From an uncultured Pelagibacteraceae bacterium (GTDB taxonomy: Bacteria > Pseudomonadota > Alphaproteobacteria > Pelagibacterales > Pelagibacteraceae), in NCBI GenBank assembly GCA_902521805.1, contig CABYTL010000001.1, positions 123,167 through 187,166 of the forward strand: a stretch of 64,000 nt of DNA, written 5' to 3'. The position numbers were made by a program, and so were the translations under genes. Under the pieces are notes generated by a model. The model saw only the letters and a program-made list of their open reading frames with translations, was not told the DNA's origin and made no database searches. Shown one piece after another: positions 54,192-63,720 of the stretch. Position 1 is the first letter of the stretch. Every line of letters begins with the position of its first letter.

Positions 54192-54236
54192 TTTCTTAAG
54201 CAATTTTATAATTAAGGAGTTTAATAGACCATTTTA

Positions 54237-54265
54237 TTGTTGAATTAAATAATTATAATTATAAA
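54237..54265 (+). promoter_or_regulatory. promoter of tRNA-Ser
   Basis: TTGTTG (54237-54242) and TATAAA (54260-54265) have 17-base spacing and place the start near 54272, five bases before the tRNA 5' end. Confidence 0.55.
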
Positions 54266-54276
54266 ACGTTGCACAA

Positions 54277-54366
54277 GGAGAGATGGCTGAGCGGTTGAAA
54301 GCACCGGTCTTGAAAACCGGCAAAGGGGCAACTCTTTCCTGGGTTCGAATCCCAGTCTCTCCGCCA
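54277..54366 (+). tRNA. tRNA-Ser (anticodon TGA)
   Basis: The 90-base sequence has the long variable arm of a class II tRNA, acceptor GGAGAGA/TCTCTCC, anticodon stem CCGGT/ACCGG around CTTGAAA with TGA, T arm CTGGGTTCGAATCCCAG and encoded CCA. It ends one base before the sdhE stop codon on the other strand. Confidence 0.97.
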
Positions 54367-54630
54367 TTATTTTTTATATTTATAATTTTTAAACAATTGT
54401 AATAAATTTGTTTTTATTAAATTTATTTCAATTATTTGATTATTATAGAATTTATAGAGTGTATCGTCATCAATTTCTAAAAATTTTTCTAATTCTTTTA
54501 ATTCAATTATATTTAGTTTGTTAATATTATTTTGAACAAAACTACCAATTAACTTATCCATTTCTTTAGTTCCTCTATATTGAGATCTGTAAATTAATCT
54601 TTTTTTTAAATTATCTATTTCGTTATTCAT
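54367..54630 (-). CDS. sdhE: FAD assembly factor SdhE (succinate dehydrogenase assembly)
   Basis: SdhE helps attach FAD to the SdhA flavoprotein. The 87-residue protein has the hallmark KKRLIYRSQYRGTKEMDKLI with the YRGT/RGxxE motif, then ELKELEKFLEIDDDTLYKF. The ATG at 54630 is chosen over a longer upstream frame because the extra region would lie antisense in recG. It diverges from recG by 22 bases, as in other alphaproteobacteria. Confidence 0.9.
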   Translation of the reverse strand: MNNEIDNLKKRLIYRSQYRGTKEMDKLIGSFVQNNINKLNIIELKELEKFLEIDDDTLYKFYNNQIIEINLIKTNLLQLFKNYKYKK

Positions 54631-54652
54631 TAATAATTTATAATAATATGAA

Positions 54653-56701
54653 ATGGTTAATAATACATATAAATTTCTTTTATCTGATCTTAAGAATATT
54701 AAGGGGGTTGGAATTAAAACCTCTAATATCTTGAGAAAAAAAAAAATTAATACTATTTTCGATTTATTATGGAGATTGCCGAAATCATATACAGATAGAA
54801 GCAAGTCGACCAAAATTGAAGATATTAAGATTGGAGAAATACAAACAATAACATTAGTACCATATAAGTATAATTTTCCAAGAAAAAGAAATTTACCTAA
54901 TCGAATAATTTGCAGAGATAATACTGGGGAAATGGATTGTGTATTCTTTAATAGTTATGAAGGGTATATAAAAAAAATTTTACCTTTAAATAAAGAGGTT
55001 ACTATAAGTGGTAAAATTAACCGTTTTAAAAATAAATACCAAATAACAAACCCGAAATATGTTTCAGAAGATCCTTCATTGATTAGAGAAAAACATAATA
55101 AATATTCTTTAACAGATGGAATTTCAGAAAAAGTATATAACAAAATTATAAACCAAATTTTATCAAATATTCCAAAATTAGACGAATGGCATGACAAAGA
55201 TATACTTAAAAGATTTAACAATATATCTTGGAATGAATCTATAATTGAACTTCATAAACCTGAAAATGTTGGAAAATATAAATCGAATTTTTATGAAAGA
55301 TTAGCATATGATGAAATATTAGCATCATTTCTAGTTCACTCTGAAATTAGAAAAAAAATTAAAAAAATTAAAAAACAAAAAAAAATTTTTAATGATAATT
55401 ATCAAAATTCTATTTTATCTAAATTAGATTTTGAATTAACCGATGATCAAAAAACATCTTTGAATGAAATAAATTTAGATCTTAAATCCAATCAAAAAAT
55501 GTTTAGATTACTCCAGGGAGATGTTGGTAGTGGTAAAACAATTGTAGCCTTATCAGCGGCTTATAATGTGATCAAGTCAGGTTTTCAAGTTGCTGTAATG
55601 GCTCCAACCGAAATACTTGCTAAGCAACATTATAATCTAGCAAAAAAAATTTTTGATAAAAAAATTAAAATTGAAATTCTCTCTAGTAAATCTGAATATA
55701 AAGAAAAAAAAAATATTACCAAAAAAATAGCTGATAATAATATAGATATAATTTTTGGAACTCATTCTATATTTCAAAAAAAAATTTTGTTTAAAAAACT
55801 TGGTTTAATCATTATCGATGAACAGCATAAATTTGGTGTTAACCAAAGAAAAAAGCTTTCTGATAAAGGTGGAAATAATTGTGATGTATTACTAATGACT
55901 GCAACACCAATACCGAGAACATTAACAATGACTATTTATGGAGATATGGATTTGTCAATAATTAGGGAAAAACCTAAAACCAGAAAAGAGGTAAAAACTT
56001 ACAGCAAACTAGAAAGTAAAATTGAGGATGTATTAAAATTTATTAATAAAGAAATAGACAAACAGAATCAAATTTTTTGGGTATGCCCATTAATTGATGA
56101 GTCCAAAAAATTAGATAATTCATCAGCTATAAAAAAATATGAATTTCTAAATAAAAGATTTCCAAACCAAGTTGCTTTGTTGCATGGCAAAACTGATATT
56201 GATGAAAAAGAAACAATTTTAAAAAAATTTTTAAATCAAAAAATTAAAATATTGGTATCTACAACTATAATTGAAGTAGGTATAGATTTTCCTAATGCAA
56301 ATGTAATAGTTATTGAAAATGCAAACAAATTTGGACTCTCTCAACTTCATCAGTTAAGAGGCAGAGTTGGACGTGGTGAAAAGCAATCAACATGCATTTT
56401 GATGTTCAAATCATCGTTAACAGAAAATGCTAAAAAAAGACTTAAAGTATTAAAAGATTCAACCGATGGATTTAAAATTTCTGAGGAGGATATGAAATTA
56501 AGAGGTTTTGGTGACATACTTGGATTTAAACAAAGTGGTGTCAAAATGTTTAAATTAGCAGATCCAATACATAATGATAATCTTTTTGAACTTGCTCAAA
56601 AACAAATAAAACAAATGGAAAAAAATAATATTGATATAAGTAAGTATAGGACGCTAATGAAATTATATGATCAAGCAGATATTATAAACGACATTGTTTA
56701 A
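54653..56701 (+). CDS. recG: ATP-dependent DNA helicase RecG
   Basis: RecG remodels stalled forks and branched DNA. The 682-residue protein has an N-terminal wedge/OB region (SDLKNIKGVGIKTSNIL), Walker A GDVGSGKTIVAL, DEQH box IIIDEQHKFGVNQR, MTATPIPRTL, and motif VI HQLRGRVGRGEKQS. TATAAT ends eight bases before the ATG, which suggests little or no leader. It ends in a four-base tail-to-tail overlap with the DUF502 gene. Confidence 0.96.
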   Translation: MVNNTYKFLLSDLKNIKGVGIKTSNILRKKKINTIFDLLWRLPKSYTDRSKSTKIEDIKIGEIQTITLVPYKYNFPRKRNLPNRIICRDNTGEMDCVFFNSYEGYIKKILPLNKEVTISGKINRFKNKYQITNPKYVSEDPSLIREKHNKYSLTDGISEKVYNKIINQILSNIPKLDEWHDKDILKRFNNISWNESIIELHKPENVGKYKSNFYERLAYDEILASFLVHSEIRKKIKKIKKQKKIFNDNYQNSILSKLDFELTDDQKTSLNEINLDLKSNQKMFRLLQGDVGSGKTIVALSAAYNVIKSGFQVAVMAPTEILAKQHYNLAKKIFDKKIKIEILSSKSEYKEKKNITKKIADNNIDIIFGTHSIFQKKILFKKLGLIIIDEQHKFGVNQRKKLSDKGGNNCDVLLMTATPIPRTLTMTIYGDMDLSIIREKPKTRKEVKTYSKLESKIEDVLKFINKEIDKQNQIFWVCPLIDESKKLDNSSAIKKYEFLNKRFPNQVALLHGKTDIDEKETILKKFLNQKIKILVSTTIIEVGIDFPNANVIVIENANKFGLSQLHQLRGRVGRGEKQSTCILMFKSSLTENAKKRLKVLKDSTDGFKISEEDMKLRGFGDILGFKQSGVKMFKLADPIHNDNLFELAQKQIKQMEKNNIDISKYRTLMKLYDQADIINDIV

Positions 56702-57315
56702 TTTTTACCAGAGGAGGTACCTGCAGAGACAATAAATTTTGACGCTTCTTCAAATGTCATATTTAAATAAATTACATCCTCTATTGGAAACATTAACAAA
56801 AAACCACTTGTTGGGTTTGGAGTTGTAGGAACAAATACATTAATAAGTTTTTGTTTAGTTTTGAGAGCCATTTCACCTGTATTTTCTTTAGTTGCAAAAC
56901 CTACTGCCCAAACACCTTTTCTAGGATACTCTATTAAAACAACACTTTTTTTTTCACTATCTTTATTTGAAAAAGTTTCAGTCATTTGTGAAATGGCTGA
57001 ATAAATTGTTCTTAGCAATGGTATTCTTTTAAATAAATCATCAATTATCTTAAGTATCTTTTTACCAAAAAAAGATAAAGATAGACCACCAACAAATGTA
57101 ATAAATATAATAGAAATAATAATCTCTATTCCAGGTATAGCATATGGTAAATAGCTATTAGGATTTATATTTTCAGGTATTATTTTAGAGGAGAGGCTAA
57201 TGAAAAATTTACTAAGATAAAGAGTAAAACCGATAGGTATTAAAACAACTACACCTGTAATAAAATAATTTCTCAAAATTAGTGCTAAAGATTTTTTTTT
57301 AGTATTTTTTGCCAT
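56698..57315 (-). CDS. DUF502-family membrane protein
   Basis: The 205-residue protein has two membrane segments (about 14-35 and 55-80) and the family core IPLLRTIYSAISQMTETFS, VVLIEYPRKGVWAVGFATKE, VFVPTTPNPTSGFLLM and EDVIYLNMTFEEASKFIVSAG (each 20 residues or fewer as quoted, last in part). The function is not established. It is regularly placed beside recG in alphaproteobacteria. Confidence 0.9.
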   Translation of the reverse strand: MAKNTKKKSLALILRNYFITGVVVLIPIGFTLYLSKFFISLSSKIIPENINPNSYLPYAIPGIEIIISIIFITFVGGLSLSFFGKKILKIIDDLFKRIPLLRTIYSAISQMTETFSNKDSEKKSVVLIEYPRKGVWAVGFATKENTGEMALKTKQKLINVFVPTTPNPTSGFLLMFPIEDVIYLNMTFEEASKFIVSAGTSSGKN

Positions 57316-57393
57316 TTAATTAAAACTCGAGTATATAACAAATGATATAGCTACTATAAAAAGTACAACTAAAATATTATTATTTAGATTCAT
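57316..57393 (-). CDS. possible 25-residue single-helix membrane peptide
   Basis: ATG at 57391-57393 (minus strand) opens 25 codons ending TAA at 57316, directly abutting the DUF502 start. The product is one membrane helix (ILVVLFIVAISFVIYSSF) with a polar N terminus. A hydrophobic 25-codon frame can arise by chance in T-rich DNA, so this is tentative. Confidence 0.3.
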   Translation of the reverse strand: MNLNNNILVVLFIVAISFVIYSSFN

Positions 57394-57425
57394 GATTATA
57401 TATTATAATATCAATGTTATTAAAA

Positions 57426-58250
57426 ATGGATAGAAGAAAATTCTTATCATATGTAGGTTGTGGATGTTGTGGATTTGTTTTAAATGCTTGTTCCACCGCA
57501 CCTATAACTGAAAGACGCCAATTAAAAATAATACCTGAAGCTAAGCTAAATGCTCAAGCTGCTGCTATTTTTGAAAAAGTTAAAGAAAAAGAAAAACTTA
57601 GTGATGATATAAAAAAATTGAATGAGATTAAAGAAATTGGAAAAAAGATGGAAAATTCTATTGGTGAATATTTTTATAAAGAAAAATTAAATAATCCTAC
57701 CGAGAACTTTGATTGGGAATACATATTAATTGATAACAAAAAAGTAAGAAATGCTTGGTGTATGCCTGGTGGAAAAATTGCTGTTTACTCTGGAATGTTA
57801 GATGTCACCAAAAATACAAATGGGCTTGCTGCAGTTATGGGGCATGAAATAGCTCATGCTGTTGCAAAACATTCAGTTGAAAGAGCTAGTAGAGGAACTC
57901 TATTGAATATCAGCACACAAATAATAGATATAGCTAGTGGAGGTAAATTATCTACAGTTAATCGAACAACCGGAATGAATACTGTTGGTCTATTATCTCA
58001 ACTCGGGATTATGAACCCATTTAGTAGAAAACAAGAAAGCGAGGCTGATTACTTAGGAATGATTTTTTCATCTTTATCTGGTTATGATATTAGAGAAACA
58101 GTCAAAATTTGGGAAAGAATGAAAGAGTTTAATAAAGGTAAAGAGCCAGCAGAGTTTATGAGCACTCATCCATCTGCTGATAATCGAATTAAAAAAATCA
58201 ATGAGTGGACCAACAACATAATTTTAGATTATCCACCGATTATAACCTAA
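57426..58250 (+). CDS. M48-family zinc metalloprotease, Tat-exported lipoprotein
   Basis: The 274-residue protein starts MDRRKFLSYVG, a twin-arginine signal, followed by lipobox LNAC (Cys22). The metalloprotease core has HExxH at 140-144 in VMGHEIAHAVAKHS and the third ligand in QESEADYLG, the M48 (HtpX/LoiP-like) pattern. An ATG at 57414 would add four residues before the signal; the TATAAT at 57404-57409 favours 57426. It probably degrades misfolded envelope proteins. Confidence 0.9.
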   Translation: MDRRKFLSYVGCGCCGFVLNACSTAPITERRQLKIIPEAKLNAQAAAIFEKVKEKEKLSDDIKKLNEIKEIGKKMENSIGEYFYKEKLNNPTENFDWEYILIDNKKVRNAWCMPGGKIAVYSGMLDVTKNTNGLAAVMGHEIAHAVAKHSVERASRGTLLNISTQIIDIASGGKLSTVNRTTGMNTVGLLSQLGIMNPFSRKQESEADYLGMIFSSLSGYDIRETVKIWERMKEFNKGKEPAEFMSTHPSADNRIKKINEWTNNIILDYPPIIT

Positions 58251-58266
58251 CTAATTTATCAATAAG

Positions 58267-58342
<76 letters not shown>

Positions 58343-58366
58343 ACAAAATATTCAAAGTGAATAGTT

Positions 58367-58396
58367 GTTATATATAGAATTATTATAAATTTTCAA
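58367..58396 (-). promoter_or_regulatory. promoter of tRNA-Lys
   Basis: On the minus strand TTGAAA (58391-58396) and TATAAC (58367-58372) are 18 bases apart, with the tRNA starting 24 bases further. An overlapping TTGACA at a different spacing is also present upstream. Confidence 0.4.
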
Positions 58397-58427
58397 ATGT
58401 CAAATTGGACTAAAAATTATAATTCTT

Positions 58428-59540
58428 CTATAACTTATCTATATATTTGTCATGAAATTGATCAAAAGTACCTTCTTTAATGTTTTTTCTAATCGCAGCC
58501 ATAAGATCTTGGTAGAAATTAATATTATGAAGAGTTAATAACATTGAGGCTAAAATTTCATTAGTATTGAATAAATGATTTAAATAATTTTTTGAGTATT
58601 TGTTCAAGTTAAGATTTTTACAGTTTGGATCTAAAGGAGAATTATCATTTTTGTAAATATTATTCTTAATATTAAGTCTTCCGTCCCAAGTAAATGCCAA
58701 ACCAGTTCTACCAGATCTCGTTGGTAAAACACAATCAAACATATCTATACCTCTTTTTACAGAGCCTATAATATCAGATGGTGTACCAACACCCATTAGA
58801 TAACGAGGTTTTTTATCTGGAAGAAACTCTTTAATATTATCTAATACTTTAAACATTTCATCCTGTGTCTCTCCTACAGCCAAACCTCCTAAAGCATATC
58901 CATCAAAATTTATTTTAATCAATCCCTCTAAAGATTGAAGTCTTAAATCTTTAAAAAGGCCACCCTGAACTATTCCAAATAATGCTTTATGTGGAATTAT
59001 ACCAAAAGCTTTCTTTGATCTTTCTGCCCAATGTAAGGATAATTTCATTGAATTCTTTATAATTTCATAATCTGTTGTTTTTTTTGGACATTCATCCATT
59101 ATCATCACGATATCTGAATTTAATCCTAGTTGTATTCGAATACTTTCTTCAGGACTTAAGTAAAATTTTTTTCCGTCTACATGTGAATTAAAAATGGCAC
59201 CTTTTTTTTTATCAATCTTATTTAATTTTGAAAGAGACATAACCTGAAATCCACCAGAGTCAGTTAAAATTGGTAAGTCACAATTCATAAATTTGTGAAG
59301 CCCACCCGCATTTTGAATACGTTCAACACCGGGTCTGATCATTAGGTGGTAAGTGTTAGACAAAATTATTTCTGAATTTGTTTTTTTAATATCGTCAATA
59401 GTACAAGCTTTAACAGTAGCTTGTGTACCAACTGGCATAAATGCTGGAGTTTGTATATTTCCTCTGTGAGTTTCAACTAAACCACATCTTGCGTATTTAT
59501 CTTTTTTTAGAACTTTAAAGGCAAATTCTTTTAATGCCAT
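58428..59540 (-). CDS. tgt: tRNA-guanine transglycosylase with an incomplete zinc site
   Basis: Tgt exchanges guanine 34 for preQ1 in queuosine tRNAs. The 370-residue barrel has ILTDSGGFQVMSL (catalytic Asp), GIVQGGLFKDLR, YALGGLAVGE and MFDCVLPTRSGR (nucleophile Asp). The zinc motif CxCxxC...H is reduced: Cys307 and His338 remain, but residues 309 and 312 are Asn and Leu (CKNLNLNKYS). It follows the cyclophilin gene by seven bases. Confidence 0.93.
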   Translation of the reverse strand: MALKEFAFKVLKKDKYARCGLVETHRGNIQTPAFMPVGTQATVKACTIDDIKKTNSEIILSNTYHLMIRPGVERIQNAGGLHKFMNCDLPILTDSGGFQVMSLSKLNKIDKKKGAIFNSHVDGKKFYLSPEESIRIQLGLNSDIVMIMDECPKKTTDYEIIKNSMKLSLHWAERSKKAFGIIPHKALFGIVQGGLFKDLRLQSLEGLIKINFDGYALGGLAVGETQDEMFKVLDNIKEFLPDKKPRYLMGVGTPSDIIGSVKRGIDMFDCVLPTRSGRTGLAFTWDGRLNIKNNIYKNDNSPLDPNCKNLNLNKYSKNYLNHLFNTNEILASMLLTLHNINFYQDLMAAIRKNIKEGTFDQFHDKYIDKL

Positions 59541-59547
59541 TCAAATA

Positions 59548-60108
59548 TTATAAAGATTTAAAACTAATAATCTTATCTGGTTCAGTAACTGCACCATTGT
59601 TATTTTCATCACCTCTTTTGATTTTATCGACAAATTCCATTCCCTCAATTACTTTACCAAAAACTGTATACTGTCTATCTAAAAAAGGAGCAGGTTTAAA
59701 ACATATAAAAAATTGACTATTTGCACTATTTGGATCTGAAGATCTAGCCATTGATAGGGTCCCTCTTTCATGAGGTAGATTATTAAATTCTTGATTTAAA
59801 TCAGGTAAATTAGAACCACCCATACCTGCTCTTTTTAAATCAAAATCATTGGATTTAGAATTACCAAATTTTACATCTCCCGTCTGAGCCATAAATCCAT
59901 CTATAACTCTATGGAAAACTACATTGTTATATTTACCACTATCAGCTAATTCCTTAATTCTTTTTACGTGATTAGGTGCTATATCTGAAAATAATTCAAT
60001 CTTTACATCTCCATCTTTCAATTTTAGTATCATAACGTGCTCCTCAGCTATTGATTGGTTAATAATAAATAATAAAAATACTAATATCTTTAAAAAAAAT
60101 TTATTCAT
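59548..60108 (-). CDS. cyclophilin-type peptidyl-prolyl isomerase, periplasmic
   Basis: The family catalyses prolyl cis-trans isomerisation in protein folding. The 186-residue protein has a signal peptide (cleavage near SIA/EE), then VVFHRVIDGFMAQTGDV, LPHERGTLSMARSSDPNSANSQFFI (quoted as ERGTLSMARSSDPNSANSQF), and QYTVFGKVIEGMEFVDKI. It overlaps coaD by eight bases. Confidence 0.94.
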   Translation of the reverse strand: MNKFFLKILVFLLFIINQSIAEEHVMILKLKDGDVKIELFSDIAPNHVKRIKELADSGKYNNVVFHRVIDGFMAQTGDVKFGNSKSNDFDLKRAGMGGSNLPDLNQEFNNLPHERGTLSMARSSDPNSANSQFFICFKPAPFLDRQYTVFGKVIEGMEFVDKIKRGDENNNGAVTEPDKIISFKSL

Positions 60109-60595
60109 ATTTCTTTTTTAAAGATATTATTGTACTTTTAGTAGTAAATTTTTTTATATCTCCACCTAATTTAACAATTTCTTTAACAAATTTAGATGAA
60201 ATAATTTGATTTTCTATATCAGACATTAAAAAAAGAGTTTCTATGTTATTATCAAGTTTTCTATTCATGCCTGCTAATTGAAATTCATATTCGAAATCAG
60301 AGACAGCCCTTAAACCTCTAAGTATAATATTAGATTTATATTTTTTGCATAAGTCTGTAGTTAAAGATGTAAATGATGTAACTGTTATTTTTTTTCGACT
60401 TAATTTAAGATCTTCAAATAATGCTTTTTTAATAATTTCTATCCTTTCGTCAACATCAAATAGATATTTTTTATTTTTGCCGTCTGAAACAGCTACAATT
60501 ATTTTTTCAAATAATTTTAATGATTTTTTAATAACATCAATATGACCAAAAGTTATTGGATCGAATGTTCCTGGATATATTGCTATTTTAGACAT
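60101..60595 (-). CDS. coaD: phosphopantetheine adenylyltransferase
   Basis: CoaD makes dephospho-CoA from phosphopantetheine and ATP. The 164-residue protein has IYPGTFDPITFGHIDVI with the nucleotidyltransferase TxGH-type site, ILRGLRAVSDFEYEFQLAGMNR (quoted as LRAVSDFEYEFQLAGMNR) and ISSKFVKEIVKLGGD. It shares one base with gyrA, the usual alphaproteobacterial order. Confidence 0.96.
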   Translation of the reverse strand: MSKIAIYPGTFDPITFGHIDVIKKSLKLFEKIIVAVSDGKNKKYLFDVDERIEIIKKALFEDLKLSRKKITVTSFTSLTTDLCKKYKSNIILRGLRAVSDFEYEFQLAGMNRKLDNNIETLFLMSDIENQIISSKFVKEIVKLGGDIKKFTTKSTIISLKKKYE

Positions 60596-63174
60596 TAAAT
60601 TAAATTATCTTCAATTTTTATAGCTGAAACTACTTTTTCATCACCAGATAATTTTATTATACGAACTCCCTGAGTGTTTCTACCTGCAGTACGTATTTCT
60701 TTTACTGCAACTCTAATAACCCTTCCTTTATTAGTGGATATCATTATTTCATCTCCCTCAAAAACTGGAAACGATGAAGAAATATTTCCATTTCTAGGAG
60801 AATTTACAATACCAATAATTCCCTTTCCTCCTCTATTGGTTACTCTATATTCGTAATGTGATGTTTTTTTACCATAACCGTTTTCTGTTATAGATAGTAT
60901 AAATTTTTCTGAAGCTTTTAGTTCAGATTTTTCATCAAGTGATTTTTTACCATTTTTTTTAACTTTATCATTGTCTAAAATCGATAATGAAACAATTTCA
61001 TCATCTGAAGCTAGTTCAATTCCTTTAATACCTTTTGAAGATCTTCCCTTAAAAATTCTTAATTTCTTCGACTCGAATCTTATACATTTGCCTAATCTAG
61101 TGCCTAAAATTACGTCTTGATCATCTTTACAAGTTTTAACTCCAACAATTCTATCATTAACATCTAATTTCATGGCAATTTTTCCTGAGGCATTTATTGA
61201 AGAAAAATCGTCTAAACTATTTTTCCTAACCTTGCCTTTAGCAGTTGCAAAAATAATTTGATAATTACTTAAATTTTGATCACTATTTGGAAAGGGCATA
61301 ATTGAACTTATAGATTGATGGTTCTTTAATGGTAAAATATTGAATAAAGATTTACCCTTTGAAGATGCAGTGCCTTCAGGAATTTTCCATGCCTTTACTC
61401 TATAAACAAGACCTTCTGTGGAAAAAAAAAGAACAGACGTATGTGTATCGACTGACAAAGTCTGTATTACTGAGTCTTCATTCCTTGTTGTAATTCCAGT
61501 TTTCCCTTTTCCTCCTCTTTTTTGTGTTTTTACGCTGTTTAAAGATCCTCTTTTTATATATCCTTGTAATGTGACTGTTATTAATACTGACTCTTTTTGA
61601 ATTGTTTCCTCAATATCATAATTTAAAACAGCATCTATTATTTTTGTTCTTCTTGGTATGGCAAATTTTTCTTTAATGCTCCTTAAATCTTCACTAATTA
61701 CTTTCAGAAGCTCTTTTTTTGATGATATTATCTTTTTATATTTTGATATTAATTCTGCTAATTTTTTAATTTCAGATTCAATTTCATGAATCCCGAGTGC
61801 TGTTAATTTTTGCAATCTTAATTCAAGGATTGCTACAACTTGAGATTCAGACAAATTATAATTATTTTTAGATTTTTTACTTTCTATAATAGAGATAATT
61901 TTTTGAGATTTAATAACTTTCCATTTAGTATTTAAAAGAATTTCTTTTGCTTTTTCAGGATTTTTTGAATTTCTTATTATCTTTATAATTTTATCGATAT
62001 TCTCTACTGATATAGAAAGACCAATTAAAATATGCGCTCTCTCTTCAGCTTTTTTTAAATTAAATTTAGTTTTTCTTATTACTACGTCTTCTCTGAAAGA
62101 AAGAAAATTTTCCAAGAAATCTTTAAGATTACATGTTTTGGGTTTACCTTCTACAATAGCAAGAGTGTTAAAACCAAAAGAACTTTCTATTTGTGTATTT
62201 TTGTAAAGTTGTCTTTTAACTGTTTCAGGCTCAACACCAGTCCTTAAATCAATAGAAACTCTTATACCTTCTCTATTTGATTCATCACGTATGTCTTTTA
62301 TTCCCTCTATTTTCTTTTCTCTAACTAATTGAGCAATTCTTTCATTTAATACAGATTTATTTACTTGATAAGGTATTGAATTTATTACAAGTCTATCTCT
62401 TCCATTTTTTTGAATTTCGTTTGTAATTTCTCCTCTTATTTTAAATGAACCTCTTCCTTTATTATAGCCTTGTTTAATAATGTCTTTACCAATTATTACA
62501 CCTCCTGTTGGAAAATCAGGTCCGGGAATATGTTTCATTAACTCCTTAATTTTTATATCCTTATCATCAATTAGAGCTAGTGTTCCGTTTATTATTTCTC
62601 CCAAATTGTGAGGTGGTATACTTGTTGCCATACCAACAGCTATTCCTCCCGCACCATTCACCAACAAATTTGGGTATTGGGCTGGCAAGACAGTTGGTTC
62701 CTTTTCGGTTTCGTCATAATTATTTTTAAACTCAATTGTATTTTTTTCTATATCATCTATTAGAAATTGAGATACTTTTGACAATCTTGTTTCAGTATAC
62801 CTCATAGCTGCAGCTGGATCACCGTCAATAGATCCAAAATTACCTTGACCATCCACTAATGGTAAGCTCATAGAAAAATCCTGTACCATTCTCACTAAAG
62901 CATCATAAACAGATTGATCTCCATGTGGATGATATTTACCTATTACATCTCCAACTATTCTTGCTGATTTTCTAAACTGTTTTGACCAATCATATCCCCC
63001 TTTATGCATTGCATATAAGATTCTTCTGTGCACTGGTTTTAAACCATCTCTTACATCAGGTAAGGCTCTACTCACGATAACACTCATGGCATATGATAAA
63101 TATGATGAGCTCATTTCATCATGCATAGAAATAAGTTTTATATTTTTATCTTTTGGTACTTCAGTTTTTTCCAT
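60595..63174 (-). CDS. gyrA: DNA gyrase subunit A
   Basis: GyrA breaks and rejoins DNA during negative supercoiling. The 859-residue protein has [20 protein letters not shown], catalytic Tyr126 in [11 protein letters not shown], and a C-terminal beta-pinwheel with the GyrA box QKRGGKG and its degenerate repeats. At the position of E. coli Ser83 it has Gln87 ([10 protein letters not shown]), while Asp91 (E. coli Asp87) is kept. It follows ssb by five bases. Confidence 0.97.
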   Translation of the reverse strand: MEKTEVPKDKNIKLISMHDEMSSSYLSYAMSVIVSRALPDVRDGLKPVHRRILYAMHKGGYDWSKQFRKSARIVGDVIGKYHPHGDQSVYDALVRMVQDFSMSLPLVDGQGNFGSIDGDPAAAMRYTETRLSKVSQFLIDDIEKNTIEFKNNYDETEKEPTVLPAQYPNLLVNGAGGIAVGMATSIPPHNLGEIINGTLALIDDKDIKIKELMKHIPGPDFPTGGVIIGKDIIKQGYNKGRGSFKIRGEITNEIQKNGRDRLVINSIPYQVNKSVLNERIAQLVREKKIEGIKDIRDESNREGIRVSIDLRTGVEPETVKRQLYKNTQIESSFGFNTLAIVEGKPKTCNLKDFLENFLSFREDVVIRKTKFNLKKAEERAHILIGLSISVENIDKIIKIIRNSKNPEKAKEILLNTKWKVIKSQKIISIIESKKSKNNYNLSESQVVAILELRLQKLTALGIHEIESEIKKLAELISKYKKIISSKKELLKVISEDLRSIKEKFAIPRRTKIIDAVLNYDIEETIQKESVLITVTLQGYIKRGSLNSVKTQKRGGKGKTGITTRNEDSVIQTLSVDTHTSVLFFSTEGLVYRVKAWKIPEGTASSKGKSLFNILPLKNHQSISSIMPFPNSDQNLSNYQIIFATAKGKVRKNSLDDFSSINASGKIAMKLDVNDRIVGVKTCKDDQDVILGTRLGKCIRFESKKLRIFKGRSSKGIKGIELASDDEIVSLSILDNDKVKKNGKKSLDEKSELKASEKFILSITENGYGKKTSHYEYRVTNRGGKGIIGIVNSPRNGNISSSFPVFEGDEIMISTNKGRVIRVAVKEIRTAGRNTQGVRIIKLSGDEKVVSAIKIEDNLI

Positions 63175-63179
63175 AAAAA

Positions 63180-63632
63180 TTAAAAAGGAATTTCATCATC
63201 CATATCATTAGTCTCTTGGGATGTATCTTCTATATTATTGTTTTGAGATGAATCATTCTGGATCCCACCACTACTATTACCACCACCTAGCATTGTTAAA
63301 GAAGAATTGTATCCTTGAATAACAATTTCAGTAGAATATTTATCTTGGCCTGATTGTTCATCTTTCCACTTACGTGTTGTTATCTGGCCTTCAACATAAA
63401 TCTGGGCACCCTTTTTTAAATACTGTTGTACAACATTTACTAATCCTTCATTAAATACAACCACACGGTGCCACTCTGTTTTTTCTTTTTTTTCACCAGT
63501 ACTTTTATCTTTCCAAGATTGACTTGTAGCTAAACTAAGTCTTGCTACACTTTTGCCATTAACCATTTGTTTAATTTCAGGGTCTGCGCCCAAACGACCA
63601 ATTAATAATACTTTATTTAAACTTCCAGCCAT
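63180..63632 (-). CDS. ssb: single-stranded DNA-binding protein
   Basis: SSB coats single-stranded DNA and recruits repair proteins by its tail. The 150-residue protein has the OB fold ([40 protein letters not shown]), a Gly/Ser/Asn-rich linker and the acidic tip DMDDEIPF. It heads the minus-strand gyrA group and diverges from uvrA, the standard arrangement. Confidence 0.97.
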   Translation of the reverse strand: MAGSLNKVLLIGRLGADPEIKQMVNGKSVARLSLATSQSWKDKSTGEKKEKTEWHRVVVFNEGLVNVVQQYLKKGAQIYVEGQITTRKWKDEQSGQDKYSTEIVIQGYNSSLTMLGGGNSSGGIQNDSSQNNNIEDTSQETNDMDDEIPF

Positions 63633-63720
63633 AATATTTAATATTTGTTAAATTAATTAATTAGATTTATATCATAGTTCTTGTGAATATTAATTTTATT
63701 AACTCAAAGCAACAAAAAAT

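Noticed and set aside
63633..63720. LexA (SOS) box between ssb and uvrA
   Set aside because: A GTTC occurs (in ATAGTTCTTGTGAAT) but the second half-site at seven-base spacing is TATT, not GTTC.
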